Positions 1 to 8,376 are shown, counted from the stretch's first letter. The stretch: 64,000 bases of DNA from Streptomyces sp. 846.5 (GCF_004365705.1 NZ_SOBN01000001.1:1876555-1940554), one strand, 5' to 3'. The notes: generated by a model not told the origin, from the letters alone. Numbers and translations: made by a program.

Positions 1-340
1 CCAGCTCCGATTCGGCCGGGCGGATCAGATAGCCCCCCGACCGGTGCTGGATCCGGTCGTCTGCTCCTGCACCGGCTTCGGCCAGCGTCCTGCGCAGCGC
101 GGAGATGTACACCTGGAGGTTCTTGCGGGCGGTGCGCGGGGGTTCGTCGGCCCACACCGCCTCGGTCAGCAGGTCGACGGAGACCACCACGCCGGGGCGG
201 CACAGCAGCATGGCCAGGACCAACCGCTGTTTGAGTGGCCCGAGTTCAAGCGGGTGACCGTCGGCCTCGGCGGACAGCGGGCCCAGAATGGAGAACCGCA
301 GTGCCCCCGGACACGGCTCGGGGTCCGGCAGGTCAGGCAT
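1..340 (-). CDS. SARP-family transcriptional regulator, N-terminal part
   Basis: Partial gene running off the left edge; only about the first 113 residues are visible. From the ATG at 340 the protein reads MPDLPDPEP, then a typical SARP winged-helix DNA-binding domain: FSILGPL, LELGPLKQRLVLAMLL, VSVDLLTEAVW and NLQVYISALRR. The family binds direct repeats in front of biosynthetic promoters and recruits RNA polymerase. The start overlaps the end of the TPR gene by 8 bases (ATGCCTGA), so the two are translationally coupled, and the gene is last in an operon that begins with the RiPP precursors. I infer that it regulates the lanthipeptide locus or links it to another pathway to the left. The length and C-terminal domains cannot be judged. 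Confidence 0.85.
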   Translation of the reverse strand, partial: MPDLPDPEPCPGALRFSILGPLSAEADGHPLELGPLKQRLVLAMLLCRPGVVVSVDLLTEAVWADEPPRTARKNLQVYISALRRTLAEAGAGADDRIQHRSGGYLIRPAESEL

Positions 341-836
341 GGGTCAGCTCCGGCATCAGTTCGTGCACGCGTGCGAGGTATCCCGGGCCGGCCGCCAGGC
401 AGACCAGCAGATCCGCCCGGGCGTCCTCGGCCCTCCCCAGGTCGATCAGACAACTGGCGCGCTGCAACCGGGCGTCCGGGTCCTCGACCTCGGCCAGGAT
501 CGCGTCCAGCAGCTCCACGGCCAGGTCGTGCCGGGTGATGGCGTGATAGACGACAGCCAGGTCGAAGCGGATCCCCGGAGCATCGGACAGCGTTCGGGCG
601 CGCTCCAGGTCGGCGATGGCTCCCGCCGGATCACCGCTCCGGTGGGCCAGCGCGCCCCGCAGTGCCCACGCCCTGGCGCAGCCGGGATCCACGGCCAGGG
701 CCGCCGAGAACGCGGCCGCCGCTCCGGCGGGTTCGTCGTTGGCCTCCAGCAACTGACCCCTGAGACAGAGCAGATCAGGGTCGCCCGGATGCGCGCCGGT
801 CATGAGTGCGGCATGCGGTTCGTCGCCGTCGGTCAT
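333..836 (-). CDS. Tetratricopeptide-repeat protein
   Basis: Encodes 167 residues starting MTDGDEPHAALM, with a GAAAGG ribosome-binding site just upstream of the ATG at 836. The sequence is built of helical repeats with TPR spacing: a block with LLCLRGQLLEA, then AAAFSAALAVDPGCARAWALRGALA, then GAIADLERARTLS, then DLAVELLDAILAEV. No catalytic motif, signal peptide or membrane segment is seen. It lies 92 bases after the lanthipeptide synthetase and overlaps the SARP start by 8 bases. TPR domains are often fused to SARP or AfsR proteins, so this may be a separated partner of the following regulator. That role is inferred. It could equally be a scaffold for the modifying enzyme. Confidence 0.75.
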   Translation of the reverse strand: MTDGDEPHAALMTGAHPGDPDLLCLRGQLLEANDEPAGAAAAFSAALAVDPGCARAWALRGALAHRSGDPAGAIADLERARTLSDAPGIRFDLAVVYHAITRHDLAVELLDAILAEVEDPDARLQRASCLIDLGRAEDARADLLVCLAAGPGYLARVHELMPELTHA

Positions 837-928
837 GCGGATGCCTTTCGCTCGGTGCGGGGAGAGCCGATGGGGACAACTCTGCCGAGTGCGGCGATCC
901 CTAGCATCGGGGGTTTCCCTGCGCCGGT

Positions 929-3493
929 TCAGCCCACGCCGACCGGGAGCAGCGCGTCCAGGCTGCCCTTGCCCTCGAAGACGGTGTGCAGGGCGAGCAG
1001 GATGCCTGCCGAGCCGGAAGCGAGGTCGGCGGAGAGCCGGGTCAGGCCGGCCCCGGGAAAGAACAGGCCGCCCTCCCTGCGCACCGCGTGCCAGGAGAAT
1101 CTGCGGATCGACCTCAGCAGCTCCTGGTCCTGACCGGGTTCGCCGAGCAGGCCCAGGATCGCGACCAGCCCCGCCCGGCCCCCGAACAATCCCGGCTCCC
1201 GGACGAACTCGGAGGCGCAGACCGGACGGACGGACGCCACCAGCAAGCTGAGCACGGGGTCCTCGGCATGGGTCAGGTACTCCCGCGCCACCAGCGCGAT
1301 CCCACCGCTGCCCGTTTTCAGGTAGGCCAGGTGGCGGTGGCCGTACTTCGCCTGGACCGTGCCGTCGGGCATGGTGACGCAGTGCCCGAGGTCCCACGCC
1401 AGGGCGGCCCGCGCCGCCGCCAGGTACCGCTGCTCCCCGGTGATGCGGTGGAGCCGGAGCTGGAGCAGGGCGGAACCGCTGAAGCCGTCCAGGAATCCGG
1501 CGGTGGACGGAAGCCGCAGGCCGTCCTGGACTCCCTCCCGCAGCAGGGTGTCGAGTCGTTCCGCGGTTCGTACGGCCTCGTCGAGCAGTGTCGCGTCGCC
1601 GGTGCGCTGGGCGAAGTGGCACAGGTTGAGCGCCACTCCGGCCTGTCCGCCGAGGAGTCCGACCCGTATCGGGTCGCCGGCCGCCCGGGCTCGCGCGAGC
1701 ACCTCCAGGGCCTCCTCGCGACGGCCGAGTTCCTCCAGCACGGCGGCGGCGCCGTGCAGTCCGTCGTACAGCCCGTAGCCCCGCTCGGCCCGGGCGCGCC
1801 GGGCCGAGTCCACCAGCCAGTCGACGTACTGCTCGGGCACCGTGCCGCCGGCCCGGTGCAGCGCGAGCAGCACGCCGGCCGCGCCGTGCGCGAGGGTGTG
1901 GCCGCCGGAGGCGAAGACCGACCAGTGGGCCGGGAACAACCGGTCGGCGCGGTCCGGGGTCGCGCAGGCGTGGATGCCCGCGACCAACTCATCGCGTACG
2001 GCGGCCCAGTCGAAGGGCAGGCGGTCGAAGAGGTCCTCGGCCTGGCGGGTGACGGCGCCGGCGGTCGCGGCGCCGTTGATCGCGGTGCCGTTGATCGCCG
2101 GCCTGCGCGGGCCCTCGGTGTCGGACAGCCGGAAGCGTTCCCGGGCCGCGGTTTCGAGCAGCGCGGCCTTGCCCGGATCGAGGTCGATCATCTCGGTCAG
2201 CATCATCAGCATGGACAGCCAGGTCGCCCACAGGCCGTACTGGTCGGCCTCGGCCCCGCTCGCCCCGGCGGGGGCGGTGAATCCGGCGGCGCCGACGCGC
2301 GGCAGGTCGCGCGCGTCGAGGTCGGCGGCGTACTCGAAGTCCACCAGCACCACGGAGTCGTCGGGGCGCACGATGACATTGCGGGGGTGCACGTCCCGGA
2401 AGCACACGCCGCGGTCGTGGAGCGCGTCCAGGGCCGCGGCCAGGTTGCCGGTCACGGTCGCCACCCAGCACGCGTACGCGCGGAAGGCCGCTCCGGAGCT
2501 GTCCCGGCCTGGGAGCGGATAGCGGCCGATCACCGCCTCCAGGAGGGTCGGTCCCTCGATGTACTCCTTGATGAGGAAGTGGTGCTCCCAGGCGGTGCGC
2601 AGTCCGTGCAGGCGGGGCACGCAGTCCAGTCCCTGGAGGGTCATCAGCGCGCGGTACTCGTTGTGCAGTCGTTCCACCGCGTCGACACGGGCGCCGTCGA
2701 GGCCGCTGAACGGCCGTGCTTCGCGCAGGACGACCTGCTGCCCGGTGTCGCGGTGCTCGGCGCGGTAGATGCCGCCCGCGTTGGAGAAGTGCAGGGCCTC
2801 GCGGACCAGGTAGGGGAAGCTGTCGTCGCGTGCCTCCCGCCGGGCGGCAGCATGGGGCTCCAGGACGGGCGGCAGCGTCACCCACCCGGGCAGACGGAAG
2901 ACCGGTTCGCGAACGTCGGGGACGAGCTCCCCGGACGGGTCACGAAGCGCCGGTCCGGGCAGGCCGTCCTCGTCCGGGCAGCGCCGGTCGACGAAGGCCC
3001 CGTACCGCACATGGACGGGTCCGCGGCCGATGCGCAGGTCGCTGAGGATGTACGGGCCCGGCAGGCCGTCCAGCGCGGCGACCAGTTCGCCCAGCACCTC
3101 CTCCAGTTGGGCGTCGTCCGCCGGATACACGGTGACGAACTTCCCGCTGCCACCCCGCGGCATGTTCTTGCTCCCCGTCAGCAGCAGCGCCTGACGACTG
3201 CGCAGGAACTTGAACGGGACGCCCCGGGCCAGGCAGACGGCGGCCGCGCGGTCCAGGGTCACCCCCGCCGTCCGCGGAGTGGCCGACACATGGATCTTCC
3301 AGCCCTGGTCGGCGAGTGGGGCGCCGTCCGGGATCAGATTGGTCCACAACCCCTTCACCGAACGGCGCCAGCCCGCCGGGACCTCTCCGCCGGCCAGCGG
3401 ATAGCGGGTGGCGTCGTCCGCCAGACGGCCCGGCGTCTCGAAGTACAGCGGGTCAGCGGCGCCGTAGATCAGCGCTTCGCGAGGGTCTGCCAC
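929..3493 (-). CDS. lanKC: Class III lanthipeptide synthetase (LanKC-like lyase-kinase-cyclase)
   Basis: Encodes 854 residues from a GTG at 3493, preceded by GGAG; an upstream ATG at 3568 would lie deeper inside the transporter gene. There are three parts in class III/IV order. A lyase region (about 1-200) opens with DPLYFETPGR and contains GSKNMPRGGSGKFVTVYP. A Ser/Thr-kinase-like region (about 230-480) has CFRDVHPRNVIV and LVDFEYA. A LanC-like cyclase (about 520-854) has glycine-rich turns such as GLLGGQAGVALN, DGFSGSAL and LASGSAGIL. The zinc-binding CYG and CHG motifs are absent, which favours class III over class IV. The family phosphorylates and eliminates Ser/Thr in a precursor, then adds Cys to form (methyl)lanthionine or labionin. 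The position usually occupied by the kinase lysine (VVLKEARP) reads VVLREARP. The gene overlaps the MFS gene by 41 bases. Confidence 0.9.
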   Translation of the reverse strand: MADPREALIYGAADPLYFETPGRLADDATRYPLAGGEVPAGWRRSVKGLWTNLIPDGAPLADQGWKIHVSATPRTAGVTLDRAAAVCLARGVPFKFLRSRQALLLTGSKNMPRGGSGKFVTVYPADDAQLEEVLGELVAALDGLPGPYILSDLRIGRGPVHVRYGAFVDRRCPDEDGLPGPALRDPSGELVPDVREPVFRLPGWVTLPPVLEPHAAARREARDDSFPYLVREALHFSNAGGIYRAEHRDTGQQVVLREARPFSGLDGARVDAVERLHNEYRALMTLQGLDCVPRLHGLRTAWEHHFLIKEYIEGPTLLEAVIGRYPLPGRDSSGAAFRAYACWVATVTGNLAAALDALHDRGVCFRDVHPRNVIVRPDDSVVLVDFEYAADLDARDLPRVGAAGFTAPAGASGAEADQYGLWATWLSMLMMLTEMIDLDPGKAALLETAARERFRLSDTEGPRRPAINGTAINGAATAGAVTRQAEDLFDRLPFDWAAVRDELVAGIHACATPDRADRLFPAHWSVFASGGHTLAHGAAGVLLALHRAGGTVPEQYVDWLVDSARRARAERGYGLYDGLHGAAAVLEELGRREEALEVLARARAAGDPIRVGLLGGQAGVALNLCHFAQRTGDATLLDEAVRTAERLDTLLREGVQDGLRLPSTAGFLDGFSGSALLQLRLHRITGEQRYLAAARAALAWDLGHCVTMPDGTVQAKYGHRHLAYLKTGSGGIALVAREYLTHAEDPVLSLLVASVRPVCASEFVREPGLFGGRAGLVAILGLLGEPGQDQELLRSIRRFSWHAVRREGGLFFPGAGLTRLSADLASGSAGILLALHTVFEGKGSLDALLPVGVG

Positions 3494-4757
3494 GATCGTC
3501 TCCAGGAGCAGGGGTTCGAGGCGCGGGTTGCGCGCGTACCGACGGGGCCCACGACACCAGCGCGGCACACAGCAGGAACACCCCGCCCAGGACGAGATAC
3601 GCGGTGTCCGCTCCCCGGGCGGCGAGCAGTGCGCCGCCCGCCAGTGGGCCGAGCGGTTGCACGAGCGAGGAGGCGAAGCCGGCGGCGCTCTGCACGCGCC
3701 CGGCCATGTGCTCCGGGGTGGCCACCACCAGGGAGGTCGCGAAGCCGATGCTCCCCACGGACGCGGTGGCGACGGTCAGCGCGCACAACACGCCCACGTA
3801 CAGCGGTATCTGACTCACCATCAGGAGTAGGGACGTTCCGGTGGCGGCCCAGCAGGTGGCGCCGATCAGCGTTCCGGGGCGCAGGCCCGGGGGAACCTTC
3901 GGGGCCAGCAGCGACCCCGTCAGTGAACCGACGGCGATGAGCGACACGATGGTGCCTCCGTCGATCCCGGAGCTGCCACCGTGGGAGGCGGTCGCCAGCG
4001 CCACGAACATCATGGAGCTGAAAGCGGCGTTCATCCCGAGCCCGAAGACGAGCAGGACGGTACGCAGGTACGGTCGGCTCCGGATGAAGGTCAGGCCGGC
4101 CACGAACTCCTGCCTGGAGAAGGCGGATCGGGCCCCCGGGTTCGGTGCCGAACGGGTGCGGACGAGGGCCAGGCAGCTGGTGGACAGCAGCAGAGCGACA
4201 GCCTCGGCGACGAACGGAAGCGCCGGGTGCACCGCGTACAGCGCCCCGCCCGCGAGCGGGCCGACCAGCCGCGCTGCTGCGCCTCTGGCCTGCATCCGGG
4301 ACGAGGCGCCGGCGAGCAGGTCGCTGGGCACGATCGCACGCAGCAGGCCGAGCGCGGCAGGCCGGTAGACGGTGTTGATCACAGCCCCGACGGTCGCCAC
4401 CGGCAGCACCAGAACCAGTGGGGTCCGGCCCATGAAGACGCAGACCGCCAGTGCCCCGACGGCAAGCGTGCTGCCCAGGTCGCAGATCCGCATCAGCCGC
4501 CGCCGCTCGACCGTGTCGGCCAGCGCGCCCCCGGGAAGCATGGTGAGCAGCACCGCGCCGACCGAGACGCTGCCCACCGCGCCGGCCTCCACCGGGGATC
4601 CGGACCGGTGCAGCACCAGCAGGGGCAGCGCGATCGAGGACATCTGCGAGCCCAGAGAAGCCAGCAGTCCACTGATCCAGAGCAGTCGGAAGTCGCGGAT
4701 GCCGCTGAGCCTGACGCGGCCTTTCGGACCGGCGGTGCCGGTCGACGCATCGTTCAC
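3453..4757 (-). CDS. MFS transporter, probable RiPP exporter
   Basis: Encodes 434 residues from a GTG at 4757 with a GGAGG site 8 bases upstream; the longer in-frame extension runs through the precursor gene and is not credible. About 12 hydrophobic segments are visible, with the conserved cytoplasmic loop GGALADTVERRRLMRICDL after the second helix, as in MFS drug-efflux proteins. It sits between the precursor peptides and the synthetase in one operon, 52 bases after the 51-aa precursor. Class III lanthipeptides are more usually exported by ABC proteins, so an MFS carrier is less common. Export of the mature peptide is inferred from position. Self-resistance is an alternative. Confidence 0.82.
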   Translation of the reverse strand: MNDASTGTAGPKGRVRLSGIRDFRLLWISGLLASLGSQMSSIALPLLVLHRSGSPVEAGAVGSVSVGAVLLTMLPGGALADTVERRRLMRICDLGSTLAVGALAVCVFMGRTPLVLVLPVATVGAVINTVYRPAALGLLRAIVPSDLLAGASSRMQARGAAARLVGPLAGGALYAVHPALPFVAEAVALLLSTSCLALVRTRSAPNPGARSAFSRQEFVAGLTFIRSRPYLRTVLLVFGLGMNAAFSSMMFVALATASHGGSSGIDGGTIVSLIAVGSLTGSLLAPKVPPGLRPGTLIGATCWAATGTSLLLMVSQIPLYVGVLCALTVATASVGSIGFATSLVVATPEHMAGRVQSAAGFASSLVQPLGPLAGGALLAARGADTAYLVLGGVFLLCAALVSWAPSVRAQPAPRTPAPGDDRGRPSRSADLRRR

Positions 4758-4809
4758 GACATCGCCCTCCGAGTGGGGCAGGGCGGTTGCGCCGCCCCGC
4801 CCCCGGGGA

Positions 4810-4965
4810 TCACTCTTCGTTCGCCGAGCTGATGTTGCTGAGGCAGGTCCAGAAGCCGGACCTGTCGGCGTCCTTGCCCAGGCTCTGGTAGTCCAGGATC
4901 GAGTGGGCCTCGACCTCCGGGGACTCATCGGTCGAGTCGCCGGTCGGTTCGGTGTACTCAGCCAT
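4810..4965 (-). CDS. Class III lanthipeptide-like precursor peptide
   Basis: Encodes 51 residues starting MAEYTEPTGDSTDESPEVEA, with a strong GAAGGAG site before the ATG at 4965. The acidic N-terminal half contains SILDYQSLG at about residues 22-30, which resembles the I/L-x-x-L-Q recognition helix of class III leaders. The core would be about residues 35-51 (RSGFWTCLSNISSANEE), with Ser36, Thr40, Ser43, Ser46, Ser47 and a single Cys41. The usual Ser-x2-Ser-x3-Cys labionin pattern is not present: Ser43-x2-Ser46 follows the cysteine instead of preceding it. The gene is third in the operon, ahead of the MFS exporter and synthetase. The precursor role rests on the leader motif, size and context. 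Confidence 0.85.
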   Translation of the reverse strand: MAEYTEPTGDSTDESPEVEAHSILDYQSLGKDADRSGFWTCLSNISSANEE

Positions 4966-4990
4966 GGCGCTTCTCCTTCGCTGCCCAGCC

Positions 4991-5101
4991 CTACGAGTGG
5001 TAGTAAATGGCGCAGTAGTACGTCGTCCCGCCGTCCTCGATGACGGCGGCGATGAACTCGGGGGCGTCCTGGGGCATTTCGTCATCGGTGTGAACCATCA
5101 T
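4991..5101 (-). CDS. Short precursor-like peptide with TTYYC core, copy 2
   Basis: Encodes 36 residues (35 if the second ATG is used): an acidic start with MVHTDDEMPQ, then DAPEFIAAVIEDG, then TTYYCAIYYHS. It has a GGAGGAAGGA site before tandem ATG codons at 5101 and 5098. It is a close paralogue of the peptide at 5136-5252; the block QDAPEFIAA-x-IEDG-x-TTYYC-x-IY is almost unchanged, while the start and last residues differ. A single cysteine follows two threonines, so one methyllanthionine ring is possible. No class III leader motif is evident. Being encoded 25 bases before the lanthipeptide precursor argues for a modified peptide, but modification is inferred. Confidence 0.78.
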   Translation of the reverse strand: MMVHTDDEMPQDAPEFIAAVIEDGGTTYYCAIYYHS

Positions 5102-5135
5102 GCTGTCCTTCCTCCGGTTGCCGGCCAGCAGGTGC

Positions 5136-5252
5136 TCAGCCCTGCTCCGGCCGGGCGTAGATGTAGCAGTAGTACGTCGTCTCGCCGTCCTCGATGCCCG
5201 CGGCGATGAACTCGGGGGCGTCCTGGGGCTTCTCGTCATCGGCGTGGGCCAT
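5136..5252 (-). CDS. Short precursor-like peptide with TTYYC core, copy 1
   Basis: Encodes 38 residues: MAHADDEKPQ, then DAPEFIAAGIEDG, then ETTYYCYIYARPEQG. A GGGAGG site lies 8 bases before the ATG at 5252. It is the first gene of the leftward operon. It contains no serine at all; its only hydroxy residues that could be dehydrated are Thr25 and Thr26, which sit directly before Tyr-Tyr-Cys29. The paralogue at 4991-5101 preserves exactly this element. I do not recognise a named family. It is most likely a RiPP precursor acted on by the nearby synthetase; a small regulatory or structural peptide is the alternative. Confidence 0.78.
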   Translation of the reverse strand: MAHADDEKPQDAPEFIAAGIEDGETTYYCYIYARPEQG

Positions 5253-5371
5253 GGTGCTGTCCTCCCGGTGCTGTTGTCGACGGCCTTCCGCCGACTGTCG
5301 GCAATGCTGGGGGGCACCGGTTGGTCAGCGGTACGACGCCGGTATGCGAGGGCTTAACACCACCGGTGCGC

Positions 5372-5400
5372 TTGGCGTTGATCTACGATCGGGGTGATAT
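5372..5400 (+). promoter_or_regulatory. Probable promoter of the LAL regulator
   Basis: TTGGCG (5372-5377) and TGATAT (5395-5400) are separated by 17 bases, a good match to a housekeeping-type -35/-10 pair. Transcription would begin near 5407 and give an untranslated leader of about 40 bases before the TTG start at 5449. A CACCGGTG palindrome at 5361-5368 lies just upstream, between the divergent regulator and peptide operon, and could be an operator. Both are read by eye. Confidence 0.45.
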
Positions 5401-5448
5401 ACGGGCTGTGCGTCGGCGGGGTGGGCCGGCCGGGAGAGAGGGGGTTCT

Positions 5449-8376
5449 TTGCTTCTCGAAGATCCGGCATGGGAGAACAGCGCGGAGTTGGTCGGCAGGC
5501 CTGCGGAGCTCCACTGTCTCTCCGAGGTGGTGCGACGCGTGGGTACCGGTCAGGGCGCCGTGCTGGAGATCACCGGCGAGCCGGGGATCGGCAAGAGCAG
5601 CCTGCTCGGTCAGCTCGCCCAACAGGCGGTTGCCGCCGGGGCGCAGGTGCTGCGGGGCCACGGCGTGCACGGTGCGAGCGAACCCGGCCAGGTCATCAGT
5701 GAGATGCTGGCCGCTCTGCAGTACCGGAGACCGACACCGGAATTCGAGCTCCGAAACGTGCTGGAGAGCTGGGCCGCCGATCAGGGCGGCGTGCTGCTGC
5801 TCGACGACGTCCACCTGTGTGACGAGCAGTCCGCCAGGGTGATCGCGCGGCTTCTGCGAAGACCCCCGTCGGGCCCCTTCGCGATGGCCCTGGCCCACCG
5901 TCCCAGGCAGACCGGCCCGGTGCTGCTGGACGCACTGGAGCGCGGCGCGGAGACCGGTGACGTCATCCGGCTGACTCCGTCGCCCCTGGATCCCCGGGCG
6001 ACGTCCGCCTTACTCAGCCGCTGGCGGGCCCGAACCAACACCCCGTTCCCCGCCACGACACCACGGCACGACCTGCCCGCAGGACGGCGGCCCTCCTGGG
6101 AGCCGATGGACCAGGGGACGTACGCCGAGCAGCTGCACGCCGCATCCGGCGGCAACCCGCGGATGCTGCAGATCCTTGCCGCCGCGCGCTGGGACCCGGA
6201 CGAGTGGCCACTGAGCGCGGGGCCGGACCGGGACGGCCTGCGCGGCGCAGCGGCTCCCCTGGTCACCGAGTTGACAGCCCTCAGCACGGGCGCCGCCACG
6301 TCGGCCGGAGTCGCAGCCGTCCTCGGTGACCCCTTCCTCCCGGCCGAGGTCGCCGCGATTTCAGGACTGGGGATCGAACCAACCCTCAGTGCCTTCGCCG
6401 AACTCTCCGCGGCGGACCTGATACGTCCGTTGCCCTGGGGCGGTCGCCATGCCTTCCGGCATCCGGTGCTCAGTCACGTCGTCCTGGAACACGCCTCACC
6501 GTCCCTGCGCCTGAAAGCCCACCGGGCTGCCCTGGAGCTGCTCACCGCACGCCGGGCTCCGGCCGTCCAGCGGGCCAGGCACGCCGAGTACCTGGTGGGC
6601 TCAGGCAGCGTCCTGGCTCTGCGAAGCCTGATCGAGGGCGCAGCGGAGGCCACGCCGCAGGCGCCTGCCACCGCCGCCCGCTGGTTGAGCCTGGCGCTGG
6701 AACATCTGCCGACCGGGACCGGGATCAGCGCCACCCGGGCCGTACTGGTGCTCGACTGCTGCCGGGCCCTCACCGCCGTGGGCCACCTACGAGAGGCCCG
6801 CTCGCTGGCGCACGAACTCCTGCGGCACCGGTCCGATCTGACCGATGACCTGGCGGTGCGGGCCTACGCGGTCTGCGGCGAGGTGGAGCGCCTGCTGGGC
6901 CGCTACCAGGAGGCCGACGCGGTCGTCCATGCCGGCCTCGATCTGCTGCCCCGACCGCTGCCGGTTCCTCTGCCGGGTCCGGCTGCCGAACTGATCACCA
7001 CGCACGGGCGGGTGCAGATGTTCCGGGACACCTACGGCCGGGCACGCCTTCTGGTCCGCGAGGCGGCACAGGCCGCATCCGGCGCCGACCCCATGGCTCC
7101 CTACCTGCGGGCCCTGGCGGCGTTCGGGGACACCCAGCTCGGCCTGCTGCCGGAGGCGGCGCGGGAGGTCACCGAATGCGCGCGCCTCGTGGACGCCCTC
7201 CCGGACGCCACCGCCGCCTCCATGCCGGAGGTGCTGGGGATGCTCGGCTGCTCGGAGTTGTTCCACGAGCGCCTCCACGACGCTTACCGGCATCTGGAGC
7301 GAGGCATCGAGGCCACCACCGGCGCCACCCGACGGTACGTCAGAATCAACCAGCTGGTGGCCCTGTGCCACCTCGACCAGCTGACCGGGCGCCTGGACGA
7401 GCTCGGCCGACGGGCACGCGAGGCGGAACTGCTCGCCCGGATGATCGGAGCCGACGAGGGTGCGGGGATAGCGCTGGCGCTGAGGGCGACGGGGCTCTTG
7501 TGGTCGCGGCCGAGCCGGGACACCGGCAGGGTGCTCGACATCGCGGAAGAGGGTCTTTCGCTTGCGTCGGCCGTGCGTGGCCTGCGGGCGAACGTCACCG
7601 TCGGGCTGCTGGCCTCCGTCCAGTTCTACGGCGGACATCCCGCGGACTGCCTGCGCACCCTCACCGAGGGAGGTGGACCGCACCTGCACGGGTTGGTACG
7701 GCCCTGGCGGGCCTCACTGCTGGCGCTGGCCTCCACCGCGGCGCTTCGTTGCGGTGACCTCGACGCCGCCCGCAGCTGGGCCGCGGAGGCGGAGGCCACC
7801 GCCGGACGGATGGGTCTGCCGCTGCAGCAGCAGCACGTTCGCAGGGCGCAGGCGGAGCTCCACGCGGCGGAAGCGGACCACGACCTGGCGGCCGGGCTGT
7901 TCCACCAGGCCGCGGAGTCGTTCCGCCGGGCCGGCCTGCCGATCGAACACGCACTGACCCTGGTGGCCGGGGCACGCTCGGCCCACACGGCCGGGGGAAG
8001 GGGCCAGGCACAGCAGTGGCTCGACGCGGCGGCGAAGGCCTCCCGCGCCTGCGGTGCGCGGAGGATCCTTGAGGAGGTGGCAAGGGTCCGGGCAGAGCTG
8101 ACGGCGCCCCACTCCGCCGACGCGTCGGGCGTGACGCTGCCGACCATGAGCACCAGTCCGACGGTGGCCCTCCTCAGCAATCGGGAGCGCGAGATCGCCC
8201 AACTGGCCGTCATGGGCAGGAGCACCAAGGAGATCGCCGAACAGCTCTTCCTCAGCACCAGAACGGTGGACACCCATCTCGGCAACATCTACCGCAAGCT
8301 CGGTATCCGTTCCCGCGCGGCGCTGCTGCACGCTCTCAGCGCGAGCCATGACGGCACTCCGGGAGTTCCCCGCTAG
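5449..8376 (+). CDS. LAL-family LuxR transcriptional regulator (large ATP-binding)
   Basis: Encodes 975 residues from a TTG at 5449 preceded by a GGGAGAGAGGGGG stretch; the opening MLLEDPAWENSAELVGRPAEL fits the usual start of the family. The Walker A motif GEPGIGKSS is at residues 43-51 and a Walker B-like GVLLLDDVHLCD near 115. A long helical middle section resembles TPR or MalT-type repeats. A C-terminal LuxR helix-turn-helix (from about residue 908) includes NREREIAQLAVMGRSTKEIA and STRTVDTHLGNIYRKLGI. LAL proteins are ATP-dependent pathway activators. The gene is divergent from the peptide operon and shares its control region, so it probably regulates that operon. Its stop overlaps the stop of the ABC exporter by 4 bases. 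Confidence 0.9.
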   Translation: MLLEDPAWENSAELVGRPAELHCLSEVVRRVGTGQGAVLEITGEPGIGKSSLLGQLAQQAVAAGAQVLRGHGVHGASEPGQVISEMLAALQYRRPTPEFELRNVLESWAADQGGVLLLDDVHLCDEQSARVIARLLRRPPSGPFAMALAHRPRQTGPVLLDALERGAETGDVIRLTPSPLDPRATSALLSRWRARTNTPFPATTPRHDLPAGRRPSWEPMDQGTYAEQLHAASGGNPRMLQILAAARWDPDEWPLSAGPDRDGLRGAAAPLVTELTALSTGAATSAGVAAVLGDPFLPAEVAAISGLGIEPTLSAFAELSAADLIRPLPWGGRHAFRHPVLSHVVLEHASPSLRLKAHRAALELLTARRAPAVQRARHAEYLVGSGSVLALRSLIEGAAEATPQAPATAARWLSLALEHLPTGTGISATRAVLVLDCCRALTAVGHLREARSLAHELLRHRSDLTDDLAVRAYAVCGEVERLLGRYQEADAVVHAGLDLLPRPLPVPLPGPAAELITTHGRVQMFRDTYGRARLLVREAAQAASGADPMAPYLRALAAFGDTQLGLLPEAAREVTECARLVDALPDATAASMPEVLGMLGCSELFHERLHDAYRHLERGIEATTGATRRYVRINQLVALCHLDQLTGRLDELGRRAREAELLARMIGADEGAGIALALRATGLLWSRPSRDTGRVLDIAEEGLSLASAVRGLRANVTVGLLASVQFYGGHPADCLRTLTEGGGPHLHGLVRPWRASLLALASTAALRCGDLDAARSWAAEAEATAGRMGLPLQQQHVRRAQAELHAAEADHDLAAGLFHQAAESFRRAGLPIEHALTLVAGARSAHTAGGRGQAQQWLDAAAKASRACGARRILEEVARVRAELTAPHSADASGVTLPTMSTSPTVALLSNREREIAQLAVMGRSTKEIAEQLFLSTRTVDTHLGNIYRKLGIRSRAALLHALSASHDGTPGVPR

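Noticed and set aside
986-3940. 984-residue open frame on the plus strand opposite the lanthipeptide synthetase and exporter
   Set aside because: It is the antisense shadow of the GC-rich coding strand: low-complexity Gly/Arg/Gln-rich translation, no domain motifs, while the opposite strand encodes a clear LanKC and MFS protein.
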